Shown here: one piece after another, positions 7,373 to 17,141 of the stretch
Position numbering within the stretch: position 1 is the first letter of the stretch
How the letters are laid out: every line of letters starts with the position of its first letter
DNA from: Acinetobacter portensis
GTDB lineage: Bacteria; Pseudomonadota; Gammaproteobacteria; Pseudomonadales; Moraxellaceae
Assembly: GCF_009372215.1 (NCBI RefSeq)
Contig: NZ_LWRV01000068.1
Coordinates: 1-36,853 of the forward strand
Direction: 5' to 3'
DNA length: 36,853 bases
Notes under the pieces: model-generated
Told to the model about the DNA's origin: nothing
Database searches by the model: none
What the model saw: only the letters and a program-made list of their open reading frames with translations
Position numbers and translations under genes: made by a program

Positions 7373-8419
7373 TTAGTCTGTTCTTTTTATCGCATTCAAT
7401 TCTGTCATTAATTGATCGCCGTATGGAGTTAAAGTCCAATAAGTATTTGTATCAGAAGGAGGGTGCTTTTTTGTACTTAATGTAATAAGTTTTAATGCTC
7501 TGAATTGAAGAAGGATAAGTCTTAAGTCTTCAGTATATGCGGTAAAATTTATTGCACTTTTTAAGTTGCCGTTATCAAGGGCTTCTTTTAAATCCTCAGC
7601 ACAATATTTTCTAAAACATTTGCTAAGTAAAATTAGTAATTCATTTTCATTATTTTCAACGATTAAGGAGGGAGATAAGTATTCGAATATATTATTCCAT
7701 GTTAAAGATAAGCCAATTTTATATGATTTGTGGCGAACTAAAGTGTCATCAGTTTTTAACTTGGCTTTAAAGCCAATATTTATTTCAATTAAATCATTGT
7801 TTTGGGATAGGTTGTCTAATCCTGCAGGTTTAGTTTTAAGCTGATCAATTTGGTTCTCAAGGTCACTGATTGTGTGCTGAAGTTTAAGTATTTCTTTAGA
7901 TGTGTCCTCATTAGGAACTAAATCAGCTCTGACCCATCCTATTGCAGGATACATTTTAATAGTTTTTGTTAGACTAAGAGCAACCATTCCTGCTACTTGA
8001 TCTGTATTTTCCCAGAATTTTACTAAGCGTCCCGTACAAACTTTTTCTCTAAATTTACTAAGTTTTTCTTGAAGAATAGGATCTTTTTCACATTTAATTT
8101 GCGGGAGGTTATTGGGGTCACCGTGCACAAGTGCAAGTACTTTCATGCCCTTGGCAACAGCATAATCGTACTCCATTTCTGTATAACCAATTCCTTCAGG
8201 GCTTAATGAGCCATATCGACCACCAATTAGTAGAAGATAATAGTCACAATCATCTATAACTTTCTTAATAAAATCCCATTGTTCTTCATCAGCTGCGGGA
8301 AAAAGCTCCATGCCGGCTGGTATACAATCCATTTCCATTAATGTTTGGATAATATGTTTTCGTTCTTCTTCTAAATCTGTAAAGGTTGAACTGACGAAAA
8401 CTTGGTATCTTTTATCCAT
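7373..8419 (-). CDS. DUF4062 domain protein of unknown function
   Basis: Soluble 348-aa protein. Residues 5-98 form a DUF4062 domain: [14 protein letters not shown] at 7-20, GMELFPA at 36-42, [14 protein letters not shown] at 58-71 and the acidic YTEMEYDYA at 79-87. DUF4062 has a TIR-like fold and is often the N-terminal part of large NTPase proteins; here it stands without an NTPase. A charged, possibly coiled-coil segment (about 172-198) links it to a C-terminal region whose last 50 residues (RALKLITLS, then [12 protein letters not shown]) resemble a winged helix. No signal peptide or membrane helix is seen. The ATG at 8419 has only a weak AGAG upstream. The gene looks like an accessory insertion between core genes. 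Role in defence or signalling is possible but unproven. Confidence 0.8.
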   Translation of the reverse strand: MDKRYQVFVSSTFTDLEEERKHIIQTLMEMDCIPAGMELFPAADEEQWDFIKKVIDDCDYYLLLIGGRYGSLSPEGIGYTEMEYDYAVAKGMKVLALVHGDPNNLPQIKCEKDPILQEKLSKFREKVCTGRLVKFWENTDQVAGMVALSLTKTIKMYPAIGWVRADLVPNEDTSKEILKLQHTISDLENQIDQLKTKPAGLDNLSQNNDLIEINIGFKAKLKTDDTLVRHKSYKIGLSLTWNNIFEYLSPSLIVENNENELLILLSKCFRKYCAEDLKEALDNGNLKSAINFTAYTEDLRLILLQFRALKLITLSTKKHPPSDTNTYWTLTPYGDQLMTELNAIKRTD

Positions 8420-8492
8420 AAAATTATTACTCTAAATTTTTTGATTAGTTAAGAAGAAAGTTTATATATATATAATGTAAGTAATTATTTTT

Positions 8493-9107
8493 CTAAAAAT
8501 ATTCGACTAATCTACTAACATCATCTGTTTGCAATTGCTCACGCATCTTTAAAAACTGCTTTTCATCTAAATCATATAACTTTAGAGAAAGCAGTTTTTC
8601 TATATCTTCTTCAGGAAAACGATACTTAATCACTTTCGCAGGTACGCCACCTACAACCGCATAAGGGGGTACATCTTTCGTTACCACAGAACCTGTCGCA
8701 ACCACGGCACCTTCACCAAGCTTCACACCCTGCATAATCATGGCACGAGAACCAATCCAACAACCATCACCAATAACAGTGTCACCCGCAGGCACAAAAC
8801 TACGCGTATCGAAAGGAAAAGCCGAAATCCAATCGGTGCGGTGTAACTGATTACCACCCATCATAATCACGCATTCCGCCCCAAAACATACGAAATTGCC
8901 AATATAAAGCTGATCAATCGGCTTATCAGGTGTAGAAGGCTTATCATGCAAATAACGCACAACACAACGCTCAAAACCCTGATCCCAATAGGCAGAATAA
9001 TAAGAATAGTTTCCCTTTATGTGAATATTCGGATTTTTCACAGTTTTGGAAATAAATTCGAATTCGCACCAATGCTTAACAGGGGAATTGATTAAAGGTT
9101 CAGCCAT
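8493..9107 (-). CDS. CatB/Vat-like hexapeptide-repeat acetyltransferase
   Basis: Left-handed beta-helix O-acetyltransferase of the xenobiotic acetyltransferase group (CatB chloramphenicol and Vat streptogramin enzymes). It probably works as an acetyl-CoA-dependent trimer in the cytoplasm. Evidence is the hexapeptide stretches ([17 protein letters not shown], then [14 protein letters not shown] and [28 protein letters not shown]) and the candidate catalytic His89 in NQLHRTDW, followed by FPFD as in Vat enzymes. The frame can be extended to a TTG at 9119, but the ATG at 9107 gives the usual 204-aa length. The true substrate is unknown; resistance should not be assumed. It lies about 42 bp downstream of phrB on the same strand, so the two may share a transcript. 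Confidence 0.85.
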   Translation of the reverse strand: MAEPLINSPVKHWCEFEFISKTVKNPNIHIKGNYSYYSAYWDQGFERCVVRYLHDKPSTPDKPIDQLYIGNFVCFGAECVIMMGGNQLHRTDWISAFPFDTRSFVPAGDTVIGDGCWIGSRAMIMQGVKLGEGAVVATGSVVTKDVPPYAVVGGVPAKVIKYRFPEEDIEKLLSLKLYDLDEKQFLKMREQLQTDDVSRLVEYF

Positions 9108-9149
9108 AAGAACAATCAAAGAACGAGCGTAAAGGCATTATAGCCGAAC

Positions 9150-10577
9150 TTAAGCCAAATGCTTAAAGGCATCAATGGCACGAATACGACTGCTTTTTAA
9201 ATCGACAATAGGTTTTGGATAGTTCAATTCTAATTGTGGATTTTTCGCATAAGGTTCATGAATGTGTTTCGCATCTAAATGTGAAAGTTCAGGCACCCAT
9301 TGACGAATATAATCGCCATTGGCATCAAACTTTTGCGATTGGCTGACAGGATTAAAAATACGGAAATAGGGTGCAGAATCTGTTCCTGTAGATGCACACC
9401 ATTGCCAGCCACCATTATTGGCAGCCAAATCACCATCAATTAAATGCTGCATAAACCACGCTTCACCTAAACGCCAATCTATGAGTAAATTTTTAGTGAG
9501 AAACATCGCACAAATCATACGAACTCGATTATGCATCCAACCTGTTGCAAGTAGTTGGCGCATGCCTGCATCTACAATTGGAATGCCTGTTTGTCCATTT
9601 TGCCAAGCCACTAAATCATGAGTTGCATCACGCCAAATCAACTTTTGTGTATTTAATTTAAAAGGTAGGTGTTTAGATACACGCGGGTAGTCGAACAAAA
9701 TATGCTGATAAAATTCACGCCAAAGCAGTTCATCTAACCAAATTTGTTGACCATCATTTTCAAATTCCATATAGCCATGACTATGGCGAAATAAGGCGTG
9801 TAAACACTGGCGGATAGACAATATTCCAATATTCAAATAAGCGGCAAGTTTACTTGTGCTATTTAAAGCAGGGAAATCTCGTTCTTGCTGATAATGCTGT
9901 ACATGATCATGAGTAAAATCATCTAAAAGTTGCCATGCAGATGCTTCGCTCACGTGCCAAATTTGTTGTAAATCATGAGAGATATGCCGGTTTGGATAAA
10001 ACTCGGAAAGACTGGAAATTGGTTGTTCAAAATCTTCATGCTGTGAAATTGGGTTTTGAGCCTCAATAGGTGGATAACACGCAGGCAAACTTATACTGAG
10101 TTTCTCATAACATTGTTTTTTAAATGCGCCAAAAACTTGATAGGGTTGATCACTTTTATTACGAATGCTGCCAACAGGAAAAATAGTTCGATCATGATAA
10201 AGCTCAAAATCAATTTTATTTTTTTCTAGCAGATGTTGAATTTCAGCATCACGTTTAAGTTCATTTACTCCAAGTTCAATATTGGCATGTAATGATTGAA
10301 TTTGATGTTGCTGACAGAGTTTTAAAATATGTTGTGGTAGATCTGACCAAAGATCAATATTCAGTACAATGAGCGGAATATTTTTACTATTGAGCTTCGT
10401 TTTGAGTTCTTGTAATTGTCTAAGATAAAAATCAATTTTAATAACGGCATCATCATGCAATTGCCATTGCTTTGGTGACAAAACAACAAGCGCAATACAT
10501 GAACCCGCTTGGGTCGCATGCCAAAGTGCAGCATGATCGTGAATACGTAAATCTTGTCGGAACCAAATAAGTTGCAT
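9150..10577 (-). CDS. phrB: Deoxyribodipyrimidine photolyase, class I
   Basis: Light-driven repair of cyclobutane pyrimidine dimers using FAD and an antenna chromophore. The N-terminal Rossmann-type antenna domain starts QLIWFRQDLRIHDHAAL, as in E. coli PhrB. The C-terminal FAD domain carries the class I signature, from TGIPIVDAGMRQL through GWMHNRVRM and LTKNLLIDWR to GGWQWCASTGTDSAPYFRIF, with NNGG and the Trp residues of the electron-transfer chain. The frame starts at ATG 10604, but ATG 10577 matches the family N-terminus (475 aa). Neither start has a clear Shine-Dalgarno sequence. It stands apart from greA upstream behind a strong terminator. Confidence 0.95.
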   Translation of the reverse strand: MQLIWFRQDLRIHDHAALWHATQAGSCIALVVLSPKQWQLHDDAVIKIDFYLRQLQELKTKLNSKNIPLIVLNIDLWSDLPQHILKLCQQHQIQSLHANIELGVNELKRDAEIQHLLEKNKIDFELYHDRTIFPVGSIRNKSDQPYQVFGAFKKQCYEKLSISLPACYPPIEAQNPISQHEDFEQPISSLSEFYPNRHISHDLQQIWHVSEASAWQLLDDFTHDHVQHYQQERDFPALNSTSKLAAYLNIGILSIRQCLHALFRHSHGYMEFENDGQQIWLDELLWREFYQHILFDYPRVSKHLPFKLNTQKLIWRDATHDLVAWQNGQTGIPIVDAGMRQLLATGWMHNRVRMICAMFLTKNLLIDWRLGEAWFMQHLIDGDLAANNGGWQWCASTGTDSAPYFRIFNPVSQSQKFDANGDYIRQWVPELSHLDAKHIHEPYAKNPQLELNYPKPIVDLKSSRIRAIDAFKHLA

Positions 10578-10660
10578 AATAATGTAAACAAAGAGCAAAT
10601 TCATTTAAGCATAAGCGTGTAGATATGCAGAATACAAGATGATTTATTTTTTATTTATAC

Positions 10661-10685
10661 AAATAAAAACCCCTCAAAAGAGGGG
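10661..10685 (-). terminator. Terminator after greA
   Basis: Six-bp GC stem (CCCCTC / GAGGGG, arms 10670-10675 and 10680-10685) with a 4-A loop. On the - strand it is followed by TTTTTATTT. Confidence 0.88.
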
Positions 10686-10708
10686 CTTTAAGATGAAATC
10701 TTTATGAA

Positions 10709-11185
10709 TTAAAGATATTCAACTTTTACAATTTCGTATTCCACTTCACCTTGAGGTGTCGTGATTTTAGCGTCATCGCCTTCACTTTTACCTAGAAGAC
10801 CACGTGCAATTGGAGAGTTGACAGAAATCTTATTAATTTTGAAGTCAGCTTCATCATCACCTACAATTTTGTAAGTTTTTTGCTCTTCAGTATCTAAGTT
10901 TTCAATAGTCACGGTCACACCAAAAACAACACGACCATTTTGTTCAAGCGATTTAACATCAATTTCTTGAACTGCGCCTAATTTGCCTTCGATGTCTTGA
11001 ATTCGACCTTCACAGAAACCTTGTTGCTCACGAGCAGCATGATATTCAGCGTTTTCTTTCAAATCCCCATGTTCACGCGCTTCAGCAATTGCTGCAATAA
11101 TACGTGGACGATCAACACTTTTAAGTTGCTGTAATTCTTTCTCTAGGGCAATTTTGCCTTCGGGAGTCATAGGATAACGTTGCAT
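10709..11185 (-). CDS. greA: Transcription elongation factor GreA
   Basis: Binds the RNA polymerase secondary channel and stimulates cleavage of the nascent 3' end in backtracked complexes. Standard 158-aa length. The N-terminal antiparallel coiled coil (about 1-75) includes the conserved tip [23 protein letters not shown] with the functional acidic residues (D41, E44). The C-terminal FKBP-like domain ends with [18 protein letters not shown]. The ATG at 11185 has GAGGGA about 6 nt upstream. It follows carB in the same direction, as in pseudomonads, but a terminator lies between, so it probably has its own promoter in the short 11186-11245 spacer. Confidence 0.97.
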   Translation of the reverse strand: MQRYPMTPEGKIALEKELQQLKSVDRPRIIAAIAEAREHGDLKENAEYHAAREQQGFCEGRIQDIEGKLGAVQEIDVKSLEQNGRVVFGVTVTIENLDTEEQKTYKIVGDDEADFKINKISVNSPIARGLLGKSEGDDAKITTPQGEVEYEIVKVEYL

Positions 11186-11245
11186 TGTTGTCCCTCTAGT
11201 TTGTAAGAGAAATTAAATCAATAAAAAAATATTGATTTACAAATG

Positions 11246-11275
11246 AAAAAAAGCCCGCCACCAAGAGGTAGCGGG
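11246..11275 (-). terminator. Terminator after carAB
   Basis: Stem of 9 positions with one mismatch (arms 11254-11262 and 11267-11275, 4-nt loop), followed on the - strand by GCTTTTTTT. It lies 18 bp past the carB stop codon. Confidence 0.85.
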
Positions 11276-11292
11276 ACTTCTTGGTAACTTAA

Positions 11293-14200
11293 TTAACCTT
11301 TAGTAAGGTCTTGCAAGCGGTAAACATCCATTGGTAATTGGATAGCTAAAGCTTGGCAAACAGCTTCTGCACCATTCAAAGTTGTAGTGTTATACACTTT
11401 ACCTTGAAGTGCTGAACGACGGATCGAGAATGAATCTTCTTGAGCCTGTTTACCTTCAACCGTATTAATCACAAGGTGGATTTCGCCGTTTTTAATACGG
11501 TCCACAATGTTAGGACGACCTTCAGTAACCTTGTTCACGCGTTCACACTCAAGACCAGCTTCGCTGATTACCTTAAATGTACCACCGGTCGCAAGAATCT
11601 TGAAGCCTAAATCGATCAGTTGTTTTGCAATTGCAACTGCACGTGGTTTATCTGATTCACGTACAGAGATGAATGCATGTTTCACTTCACCTTCGGTTGG
11701 TAAGCCAGGTAAACGTTCATTTGCACCTAAAACAGCTTTATAGAACGCTTCACCAAAAGTTTTACCAACACCCATTACTTCGCCTGTAGATTTCATTTCA
11801 GGGCCAAGAATAGGGTCAACACCAGGGAATTTATTGAATGGGAATACTGCTTCTTTTACAGAGAAGTAAGTTGGAATAATCTCTGTTGTGAAACCTTGTG
11901 ACACAAGAGATTGACCCGCCATACAACGTGCAGCAACTTTCGCTAAAGATTCGCCAATACATTTCGATACGAATGGAACAGTACGAGATGCACGTGGGTT
12001 CACTTCAAGAATATAAACGTCATTGCCTTTAACTGCAAACTGTACGTTCATCAAACCAATTACACCAAGCTCTTTTGCCATAGCAATTGTTTGACGACGC
12101 ATTTCGTCCTGAACATCTTTAGATAAAGAGTAAGGAGGAATAGAACATGCAGAGTCACCTGAGTGAATACCAGCTTGTTCAATGTGTTGCATAATACCGC
12201 CAATCACAACGTCTTTACCGTCAGATACGCAGTCTACGTCAACTTCAATTGCGTCATCTAAGAAACGGTCAAGAAGAACAGGCGCTTCGTTAGATGCTTG
12301 AACAGCATCACGTAAGTAGCGTTTAAGTTCGTCATCGTTGTATACGATTTCCATCGCACGACCACCAAGTACATACGAAGGACGTACTACAAGTGGGTAG
12401 CCTACTTTAGATGCTTCAGCCATACCTTCTTCAGCAGATTTTACAATGCTGTTGTTTGGTTGACGAAGTTGTAGACGTTGAATCATTTGTTGGAAACGTT
12501 CACGGTCTTCTGCACGGTCAATTGCATCAGGTGATGTACCGATGATTGGCGCACCAGCTTCTTCTAAAGCACGAGCCAATTTAAGCGGAGTTTGACCACC
12601 GTACTGAACGATAATGCCTTTAGGCTTCTCGATACGTACGATTTCAAGCACATCTTCCAACGTAATTGGTTCGAAGTACAAACGATCTGATGTGTCGTAG
12701 TCTGTAGAAACAGTTTCAGGGTTACAGTTAACCATGATTGTTTCGTAGCCATCTTCACGCATTGCAAGAGCCGCGTGTACACAGCAGTAATCGAATTCGA
12801 TACCTTGACCAATACGGTTAGGACCACCACCGATCACCATGATTTTGTCTTTGCTAGACGGATTCGCTTCACACTCATCATCGTAAGTAGAATACATGTA
12901 AGCTGTATCAGATTCGAATTCTGCTGCACATGTATCTACACGTTTGTAAACAGGGGTTACGCCCAAGTTCCAACGATGTTTACGGAATTGTTTTTGTGAA
13001 ATACCCATTAAGTTCGCAATGCGAAGGTCAGATAAACCTTTACGTTTGAACGAACGGATATTGTCAGCGTTTAAATCGCCAAAACCTAAAGTCTTAATTT
13101 GAGCTTCAGTTTTGATGATGTCTTCAATTTGAATCAAGAACCATTTGTCGATGTTGGTTGCAGCAAATACTTCGTCTAAAGTGAAACCATGACGGAATGC
13201 ATCGCCTACGAACCAAATACGCTCAGGACCTGGAACTTTAAGTTCTTGAAGAATTTTTTCTTTCGCACCTTCAGTGCCTACTTCAAGTTTTTCATCGAAG
13301 CCGCAAACACCCACTTCAAGACCACGAAGTGCTTTTTGCATAGACTCTTGGAAGTTACGACCAATGGCCATTACTTCACCCACAGATTTCATCTGTGTAG
13401 TCAAAGTTGCGTCAGCTTGTGGGAATTTCTCGAAGTTGAAACGAGGAATCTTAGTTACTACATAGTCAATTGCAGGTTCGAATGATGCAGGTGTTGTACC
13501 GCCTGTGATGTCATTTTTCAACTCATCAAGCGTGTAACCAACAGCCAATTTCGCAGCAATTTTCGCAATAGGGAAGCCAGTAGCTTTAGATGCTAAAGCA
13601 GATGAACGTGATACACGTGGGTTCATCTCAATAACAACCATACGACCAGTTTTCGGGCAAATACCGAACTGAACGTTAGAGCCGCCTGTTTCTACACCAA
13701 TTTCACGAAGTACAGCTAAAGATGCATTACGTAGTAATTGGAATTCTTTGTCTGTAAGCGTTTGAGCAGGGGCAACAGTGATTGAGTCACCTGTGTGCAC
13801 GCCCATTGGGTCGAAGTTTTCAATGGTACATACGATGATACAGTTGTCGTTTTTGTCACGAACAACTTCCATTTCGTACTCTTTCCAACCAATTAAAGAT
13901 TCATCGATCAATAATTGTTTAGTCGGAGAAAGATCGAAACCGCGTTCACAGATTTCAATGAATTCTTCTTTGTTGTACGCGATACCACCACCTGAACCAC
14001 CCATCGTGAATGATGGACGAATGATTACAGGAAAACCGAAACGAGCTTGAATCGCTAAAGCTTCTTCCATTGACTCTGCAATGTCAGCTTTTGGACATTC
14101 AAGACCAATTTTACGCATTGCTTGGTCGAATAATTTGCGGTCTTCAGCTTTTTCAATCGCTTCTTTAGACGCACCAATCAATTCAACATTGTATTTTGCA

Positions 14201-14523
14201 AGAATGCCATGCTCATCAAGAGCAAGGGCACAGTTCAATGCTGTTTGACCACCCATTGTAGGAAGAACAGCATCTGGGCGTTCTTTCTCAATAATCGCTG
14301 CAACAGTTTGCCAAGTAATTGGCTCGATGTAAGTTGCGTCTGCCATTGTTGGGTCAGTCATGATTGTCGCAGGGTTAGAGTTTACCAAAATAACGCGGTA
14401 ACCTTCTTCACGAAGCGCTTTACATGCTTGAGCACCTGAGTAGTCAAACTCACATGCTTGACCAATTACAATTGGACCAGCACCAATAATTAAGATGCTT
14501 TTAATGTCTGTACGTTTAGCCAT
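11293..14523 (-). CDS. carB: Carbamoyl-phosphate synthase large subunit
   Basis: Makes carbamoyl phosphate from bicarbonate, two ATP and ammonia tunnelled from CarA, supplying pyrimidine and arginine synthesis. The 1076-aa length matches the family. It starts with [23 protein letters not shown]. The first ATP-grasp half (about 1-400) and second half (about 555-935, beginning [21 protein letters not shown]) are recognisable duplicates, each with an EMNPR/EVNPR metal-site motif. The last ~140 residues form the MGS-like allosteric domain ([14 protein letters not shown]), which in enterics binds UMP and ornithine. The ATG has AAGGAAG just upstream, within the 13-bp gap after carA, so the two genes form one operon. 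Confidence 0.98.
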   Translation of the reverse strand: MAKRTDIKSILIIGAGPIVIGQACEFDYSGAQACKALREEGYRVILVNSNPATIMTDPTMADATYIEPITWQTVAAIIEKERPDAVLPTMGGQTALNCALALDEHGILAKYNVELIGASKEAIEKAEDRKLFDQAMRKIGLECPKADIAESMEEALAIQARFGFPVIIRPSFTMGGSGGGIAYNKEEFIEICERGFDLSPTKQLLIDESLIGWKEYEMEVVRDKNDNCIIVCTIENFDPMGVHTGDSITVAPAQTLTDKEFQLLRNASLAVLREIGVETGGSNVQFGICPKTGRMVVIEMNPRVSRSSALASKATGFPIAKIAAKLAVGYTLDELKNDITGGTTPASFEPAIDYVVTKIPRFNFEKFPQADATLTTQMKSVGEVMAIGRNFQESMQKALRGLEVGVCGFDEKLEVGTEGAKEKILQELKVPGPERIWFVGDAFRHGFTLDEVFAATNIDKWFLIQIEDIIKTEAQIKTLGFGDLNADNIRSFKRKGLSDLRIANLMGISQKQFRKHRWNLGVTPVYKRVDTCAAEFESDTAYMYSTYDDECEANPSSKDKIMVIGGGPNRIGQGIEFDYCCVHAALAMREDGYETIMVNCNPETVSTDYDTSDRLYFEPITLEDVLEIVRIEKPKGIIVQYGGQTPLKLARALEEAGAPIIGTSPDAIDRAEDRERFQQMIQRLQLRQPNNSIVKSAEEGMAEASKVGYPLVVRPSYVLGGRAMEIVYNDDELKRYLRDAVQASNEAPVLLDRFLDDAIEVDVDCVSDGKDVVIGGIMQHIEQAGIHSGDSACSIPPYSLSKDVQDEMRRQTIAMAKELGVIGLMNVQFAVKGNDVYILEVNPRASRTVPFVSKCIGESLAKVAARCMAGQSLVSQGFTTEIIPTYFSVKEAVFPFNKFPGVDPILGPEMKSTGEVMGVGKTFGEAFYKAVLGANERLPGLPTEGEVKHAFISVRESDKPRAVAIAKQLIDLGFKILATGGTFKVISEAGLECERVNKVTEGRPNIVDRIKNGEIHLVINTVEGKQAQEDSFSIRRSALQGKVYNTTTLNGAEAVCQALAIQLPMDVYRLQDLTKG

Positions 14524-14536
14524 GATGCTTCCTTAA

Positions 14537-15679
14537 TTACTTCTTAGATGCTTCGATAAGTTCGATGAAATGATCGAACAATGGTGCGCAGTCATGTGGA
14601 CCAGGGCTTGCTTCAGGGTGACCTTGGAAACTGAACGCAGGTTTGTCTGTACGATGAATCCCTTGAAGGGTTTGGTCGAACAAAGATTTGTGCGTAGCTT
14701 TCAGGTTTGCAGGTAATGTTTCTGCATCTACAGCGAAGCCATGGTTTTGCGAAGTAATCATCACTATGCCAGATTCAATGTTCTGAACAGGATGGTTTGC
14801 ACCATGATGACCATGAGGCATTTTTACAGTTTTAGCACCAGAGGCTAAAGCTAAAATTTGGTGACCCAAGCAAATACCAAATACAGGGATGTTGCGAGCA
14901 TCTTCAACAATTGTTTTTACAGCTTCAATTGCGTAGTCACATGCAGCCGGATCGCCAGGACCGTTTGATAAGAACACGCCATCTGGATTCAGTGCAAGCA
15001 CATCGGCAGCAGGAGTTTGCGCAGGTACAACAGTTAACTTGCAACCGCGGTCTGCGAGCATACGTAAGATGTTGGTTTTGACACCGTAATCGTATGCAAC
15101 AACATGGAATTTAGCTTCTGGCTGAGAGAAACCTTGACCAAGTGTCCAAGAACCTTCAGTCCATTCGAAACCTTCAGGATCACAGCACTCTTTTGCAAGA
15201 TCTAAACCGTTTAAACCACCAAATGCACGAGCTTTTTCTAAAGCTTCTTCTGCCGTGATATTTTCGCCAGCAAGGATGCAACCATTCTGCGCGCCTTTAT
15301 CACGTAAAATACGTGTAAGTTTACGGGTGTCGATATCTGCAATCGCTACAACATTATGTTGTTCTAAGTATTCACCTAAAGATTGTGTAGCTCGGAAGTT
15401 ACTGTGCAATAAAGGTAGGTCACGAATAATTAAACCGTTTGCCCATACTTTATGAATTCGACCTGATTCAGCATCTTCTTCATTACAACCAGTATTACCA
15501 ATATGCGGGTAAGTTAAAGTGACAAGTTGCTGTGCGTAACTTGGGTCAGTCAAAATTTCTTGATAGCCAGTCATGGCAGTGTTAAAAACGACTTCACCAG
15601 TCGTACTACCCGATGCGCCAATAGAAGTACCTTTAAAGATAGTTCCGTCGGCAAGGGCTAAAATTGCTGGGGTGCTCAA
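14537..15679 (-). CDS. carA: Carbamoyl-phosphate synthase small (glutaminase) subunit
   Basis: Class I glutamine amidotransferase subunit that hydrolyses glutamine and passes ammonia to CarB. The 380-aa protein has an N-terminal CPSase small domain (1-150) and a C-terminal GATase domain. The catalytic triad is Cys270 (FGICLGHQ), His354 and Glu356 ([11 protein letters not shown]), one residue shifted from E. coli. The start codon is TTG at 15679, supported by AGGAG (15687-15691 on the complementary strand) 7 nt upstream and by the N-terminus [12 protein letters not shown]. It is the first gene of the carAB operon. A promoter and a structured leader that looks like an attenuator precede it. Confidence 0.97.
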   Translation of the reverse strand: MSTPAILALADGTIFKGTSIGASGSTTGEVVFNTAMTGYQEILTDPSYAQQLVTLTYPHIGNTGCNEEDAESGRIHKVWANGLIIRDLPLLHSNFRATQSLGEYLEQHNVVAIADIDTRKLTRILRDKGAQNGCILAGENITAEEALEKARAFGGLNGLDLAKECCDPEGFEWTEGSWTLGQGFSQPEAKFHVVAYDYGVKTNILRMLADRGCKLTVVPAQTPAADVLALNPDGVFLSNGPGDPAACDYAIEAVKTIVEDARNIPVFGICLGHQILALASGAKTVKMPHGHHGANHPVQNIESGIVMITSQNHGFAVDAETLPANLKATHKSLFDQTLQGIHRTDKPAFSFQGHPEASPGPHDCAPLFDHFIELIEASKK

Positions 15680-15705
15680 ACCAAAGCTCCTGAAATTTAG
15701 GCTGT

Positions 15706-15773
15706 AAAAAAGCGAGAAGACGAAAAAAAAGGAAGGCTATTTTTTAAACCTACCCTCCTATGTCTGCTCGCTT
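15706..15773 (-). promoter_or_regulatory. carA leader with nested terminator-like hairpins (candidate attenuator)
   Basis: Transcribed 5' leader of carA, read on the - strand. An outer stem pairs 15762-15773 with 15710-15721 (11 of 12 positions) and ends in a run of six U. Inside it, GGAGGG (15753-15758) pairs with CCTTCC (15731-15736) with one G-U pair and is followed by eight U. Both hairpins therefore look like intrinsic terminators placed between the promoter and the gene, with no other gene upstream on this strand. No convincing leader peptide is seen. Transcription attenuation of carAB is inferred; the signal sensed is unknown. Confidence 0.6.
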
Positions 15774-15787
15774 GAACTTAACACGGC

Positions 15788-15816
15788 ATTATACGGACAG
15801 TAGCGCTAAAAGTCCA
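15788..15816 (-). promoter_or_regulatory. Predicted sigma-70 promoter of carAB
   Basis: Consensus -10 TATAAT (complement of 15788-15793), a 17-nt spacer and a TGGACT -35 (complement of 15811-15816). Transcription would start near 15781, giving a leader of about 100 nt. Confidence 0.75.
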
Positions 15817-15987
15817 TTCAATTTGTAGCGAATAAGTAATATAAATCACTTGCATTTTAAGTAATAGCTTGTTTCTTGAGCGTGCAGTGAAAAATGTAAG
15901 CAAATAATAATTGTTAGACAAATCAGAACTTAAATTTTATCAAACAGGAATATTCTCTTAATAAAGAATGTATAACAACAGGGGAAT

Positions 15988-16479
15988 ATGATGACAACAA
16001 GACAAAAGAAAGTACCTGCACAAACTGAGCTAAAAAATACGATTTTGGAAGGTACTGATAAGATTGAAAAAGTAGCAATCGAGGCTAAAGATCAGGCAGT
16101 TGATATTGTGGTTGATGCTCAAGAAAAACTGAGCCAAGAAGCAAAACAACTCAATATTGGTGTGCAAGATCAATTACGACAATTGAAACAAGATCTGATT
16201 CAAAAATTGGATGATTTGAAGGAGCAGTTTGGAACTTCACAAAAAGATTTAATCGATCTTAAAGATTTTGTGAAAACAGAATTCAATACTGTTTTAGATG
16301 ATTTATCTCAATTAACGAAAGAATTGAAGGAAGATGTCAATCACATCTCTTTTAAACATAAAGATCATTTGACTGAAACCTTAAAACGTTCAAAAGAACA
16401 TACTTTGGAAGCTTGGAAAAAAGTGATTCCAAATACATCTAAAGAGAGTTCAGTGAAAAGTAAGTCACCTAAAAGCTAG
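15988..16479 (+). CDS. Coiled-coil protein of unknown function, apolipoprotein/phasin-like
   Basis: A 163-aa soluble protein made almost entirely of amphipathic, Gln/Lys/Asp/Leu-rich helix (about residues 15-140), with a Ser/Lys-rich C-terminal tail. The repeated pattern (DKIEKVAIEAKDQAVDIV, QEKLSQEAKQLN and similar) recalls phasins, apolipoprotein-like and tail-fibre-type helical proteins. No enzyme motif, signal peptide or membrane helix is seen, and no polyhydroxyalkanoate gene is nearby, so a phasin role cannot be claimed. AGGGGA lies just upstream; the ATG at 15991 has the better spacing (5 nt) than 15988. Divergent from carA. Confidence 0.7.
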   Translation: MMTTRQKKVPAQTELKNTILEGTDKIEKVAIEAKDQAVDIVVDAQEKLSQEAKQLNIGVQDQLRQLKQDLIQKLDDLKEQFGTSQKDLIDLKDFVKTEFNTVLDDLSQLTKELKEDVNHISFKHKDHLTETLKRSKEHTLEAWKKVIPNTSKESSVKSKSPKS

Positions 16480-16552
16480 TATCGCATCTGTGAGTGTGTG
16501 ATGAGTTTTATAAATTGAGAAAGTATTGCACTTAAACCAAACGTCAAGATAT

Positions 16553-16588
16553 AAAAAAAGCAAAAGGTAAATGCCTTTTGCTTTTTTT
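16553..16588. terminator. Bidirectional terminator between the coiled-coil gene and the DOMON-like gene
   Basis: Perfect 15-bp stem (arms 16553-16567 and 16574-16588) with a 6-nt loop, A-rich on one side and T-rich on the other, between convergent genes. Confidence 0.9.
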
Positions 16589-16591
16589 ATT

Positions 16592-17131
16592 TTAAAACTG
16601 ATGTAGCCAATCTCTTTTATTATGAAAATCGGCATTTGGGCTACTATGCTGCATTGCATAATAATGATGTCCCTGCGATGTTTTAAGTACCGCAGATAAA
16701 CCAATAAATACATCATCCCATTTCAGTTTATGTTTCAACATAAATTCAGTCAGATCTAAACTTACACTTAAACCATAATGTGTGCGTTTAAGTTGATTCA
16801 GTTCAATGTCATCAGCAACTTGAGGAGGCATATCCTCTGGATAACGATATTCTTCGAATTGATACGCTTGCCATGCTTGAGAAGGAGATAGGTTGATTTC
16901 ACGATAAAAATCTTCCTCTTTAACTCCAATAAAAATCTCATAACAGGTGTCTTCCCAAAGGAAATCAACACGAGGGTTTGATGTAACTAGCTCGGGCCAT
17001 TGAACAAACTGATTAGGATCACGTAACCAAAAGCCAACATTTAATGTAAAGGGGCTTTGTTGTTCAATTGCACCAACTAAGGAGATTGCCTGAAATCGGC
17101 GATCAAAAGCACTCAGGTCATAACTTGCCAT
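16592..17131 (-). CDS. DOMON-like domain protein
   Basis: A 179-aa single-domain protein resembling the bacterial DOMON-like family (type 9 carbohydrate-binding-module-like beta sandwich). Hallmarks are LWEDTCYEIFIG at about residues 58-69, the following REINLSPSQAWQAYQFEEYR, and the C-terminal HYYAMQHSSPNADFHNKRDW. DOMON domains bind heme or sugars in other proteins, but this subgroup has no assigned function. No signal peptide is seen, so a cytoplasmic location is likely. It begins 10 bp after yhbY, so it is probably expressed with that ribosome-assembly gene. Confidence 0.75.
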   Translation of the reverse strand: MASYDLSAFDRRFQAISLVGAIEQQSPFTLNVGFWLRDPNQFVQWPELVTSNPRVDFLWEDTCYEIFIGVKEEDFYREINLSPSQAWQAYQFEEYRYPEDMPPQVADDIELNQLKRTHYGLSVSLDLTEFMLKHKLKWDDVFIGLSAVLKTSQGHHYYAMQHSSPNADFHNKRDWLHQF

Positions 17132-17141
17132 AAGTTAAAAA

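Noticed and set aside
8493..9107. Chloramphenicol or streptogramin resistance gene
   Set aside because: The fold is right, but fold alone does not show drug activity, and many chromosomal CatB/Vat-like enzymes have other or unknown substrates.
11507..14439. Several open frames on the + strand across carB
   Set aside because: All lie opposite the strongly conserved carB frame, with no start signals and no recognisable domains.
15988..16479. Phasin (polyhydroxyalkanoate granule protein)
   Set aside because: The helical composition is similar, but there is no phasin signature and no polyhydroxyalkanoate synthesis gene nearby.
16465..16716. 83-codon frame on the - strand between the coiled-coil gene and the DOMON-like gene
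   Set aside because: It overlaps the bidirectional terminator and the end of the DOMON-like gene in another frame.
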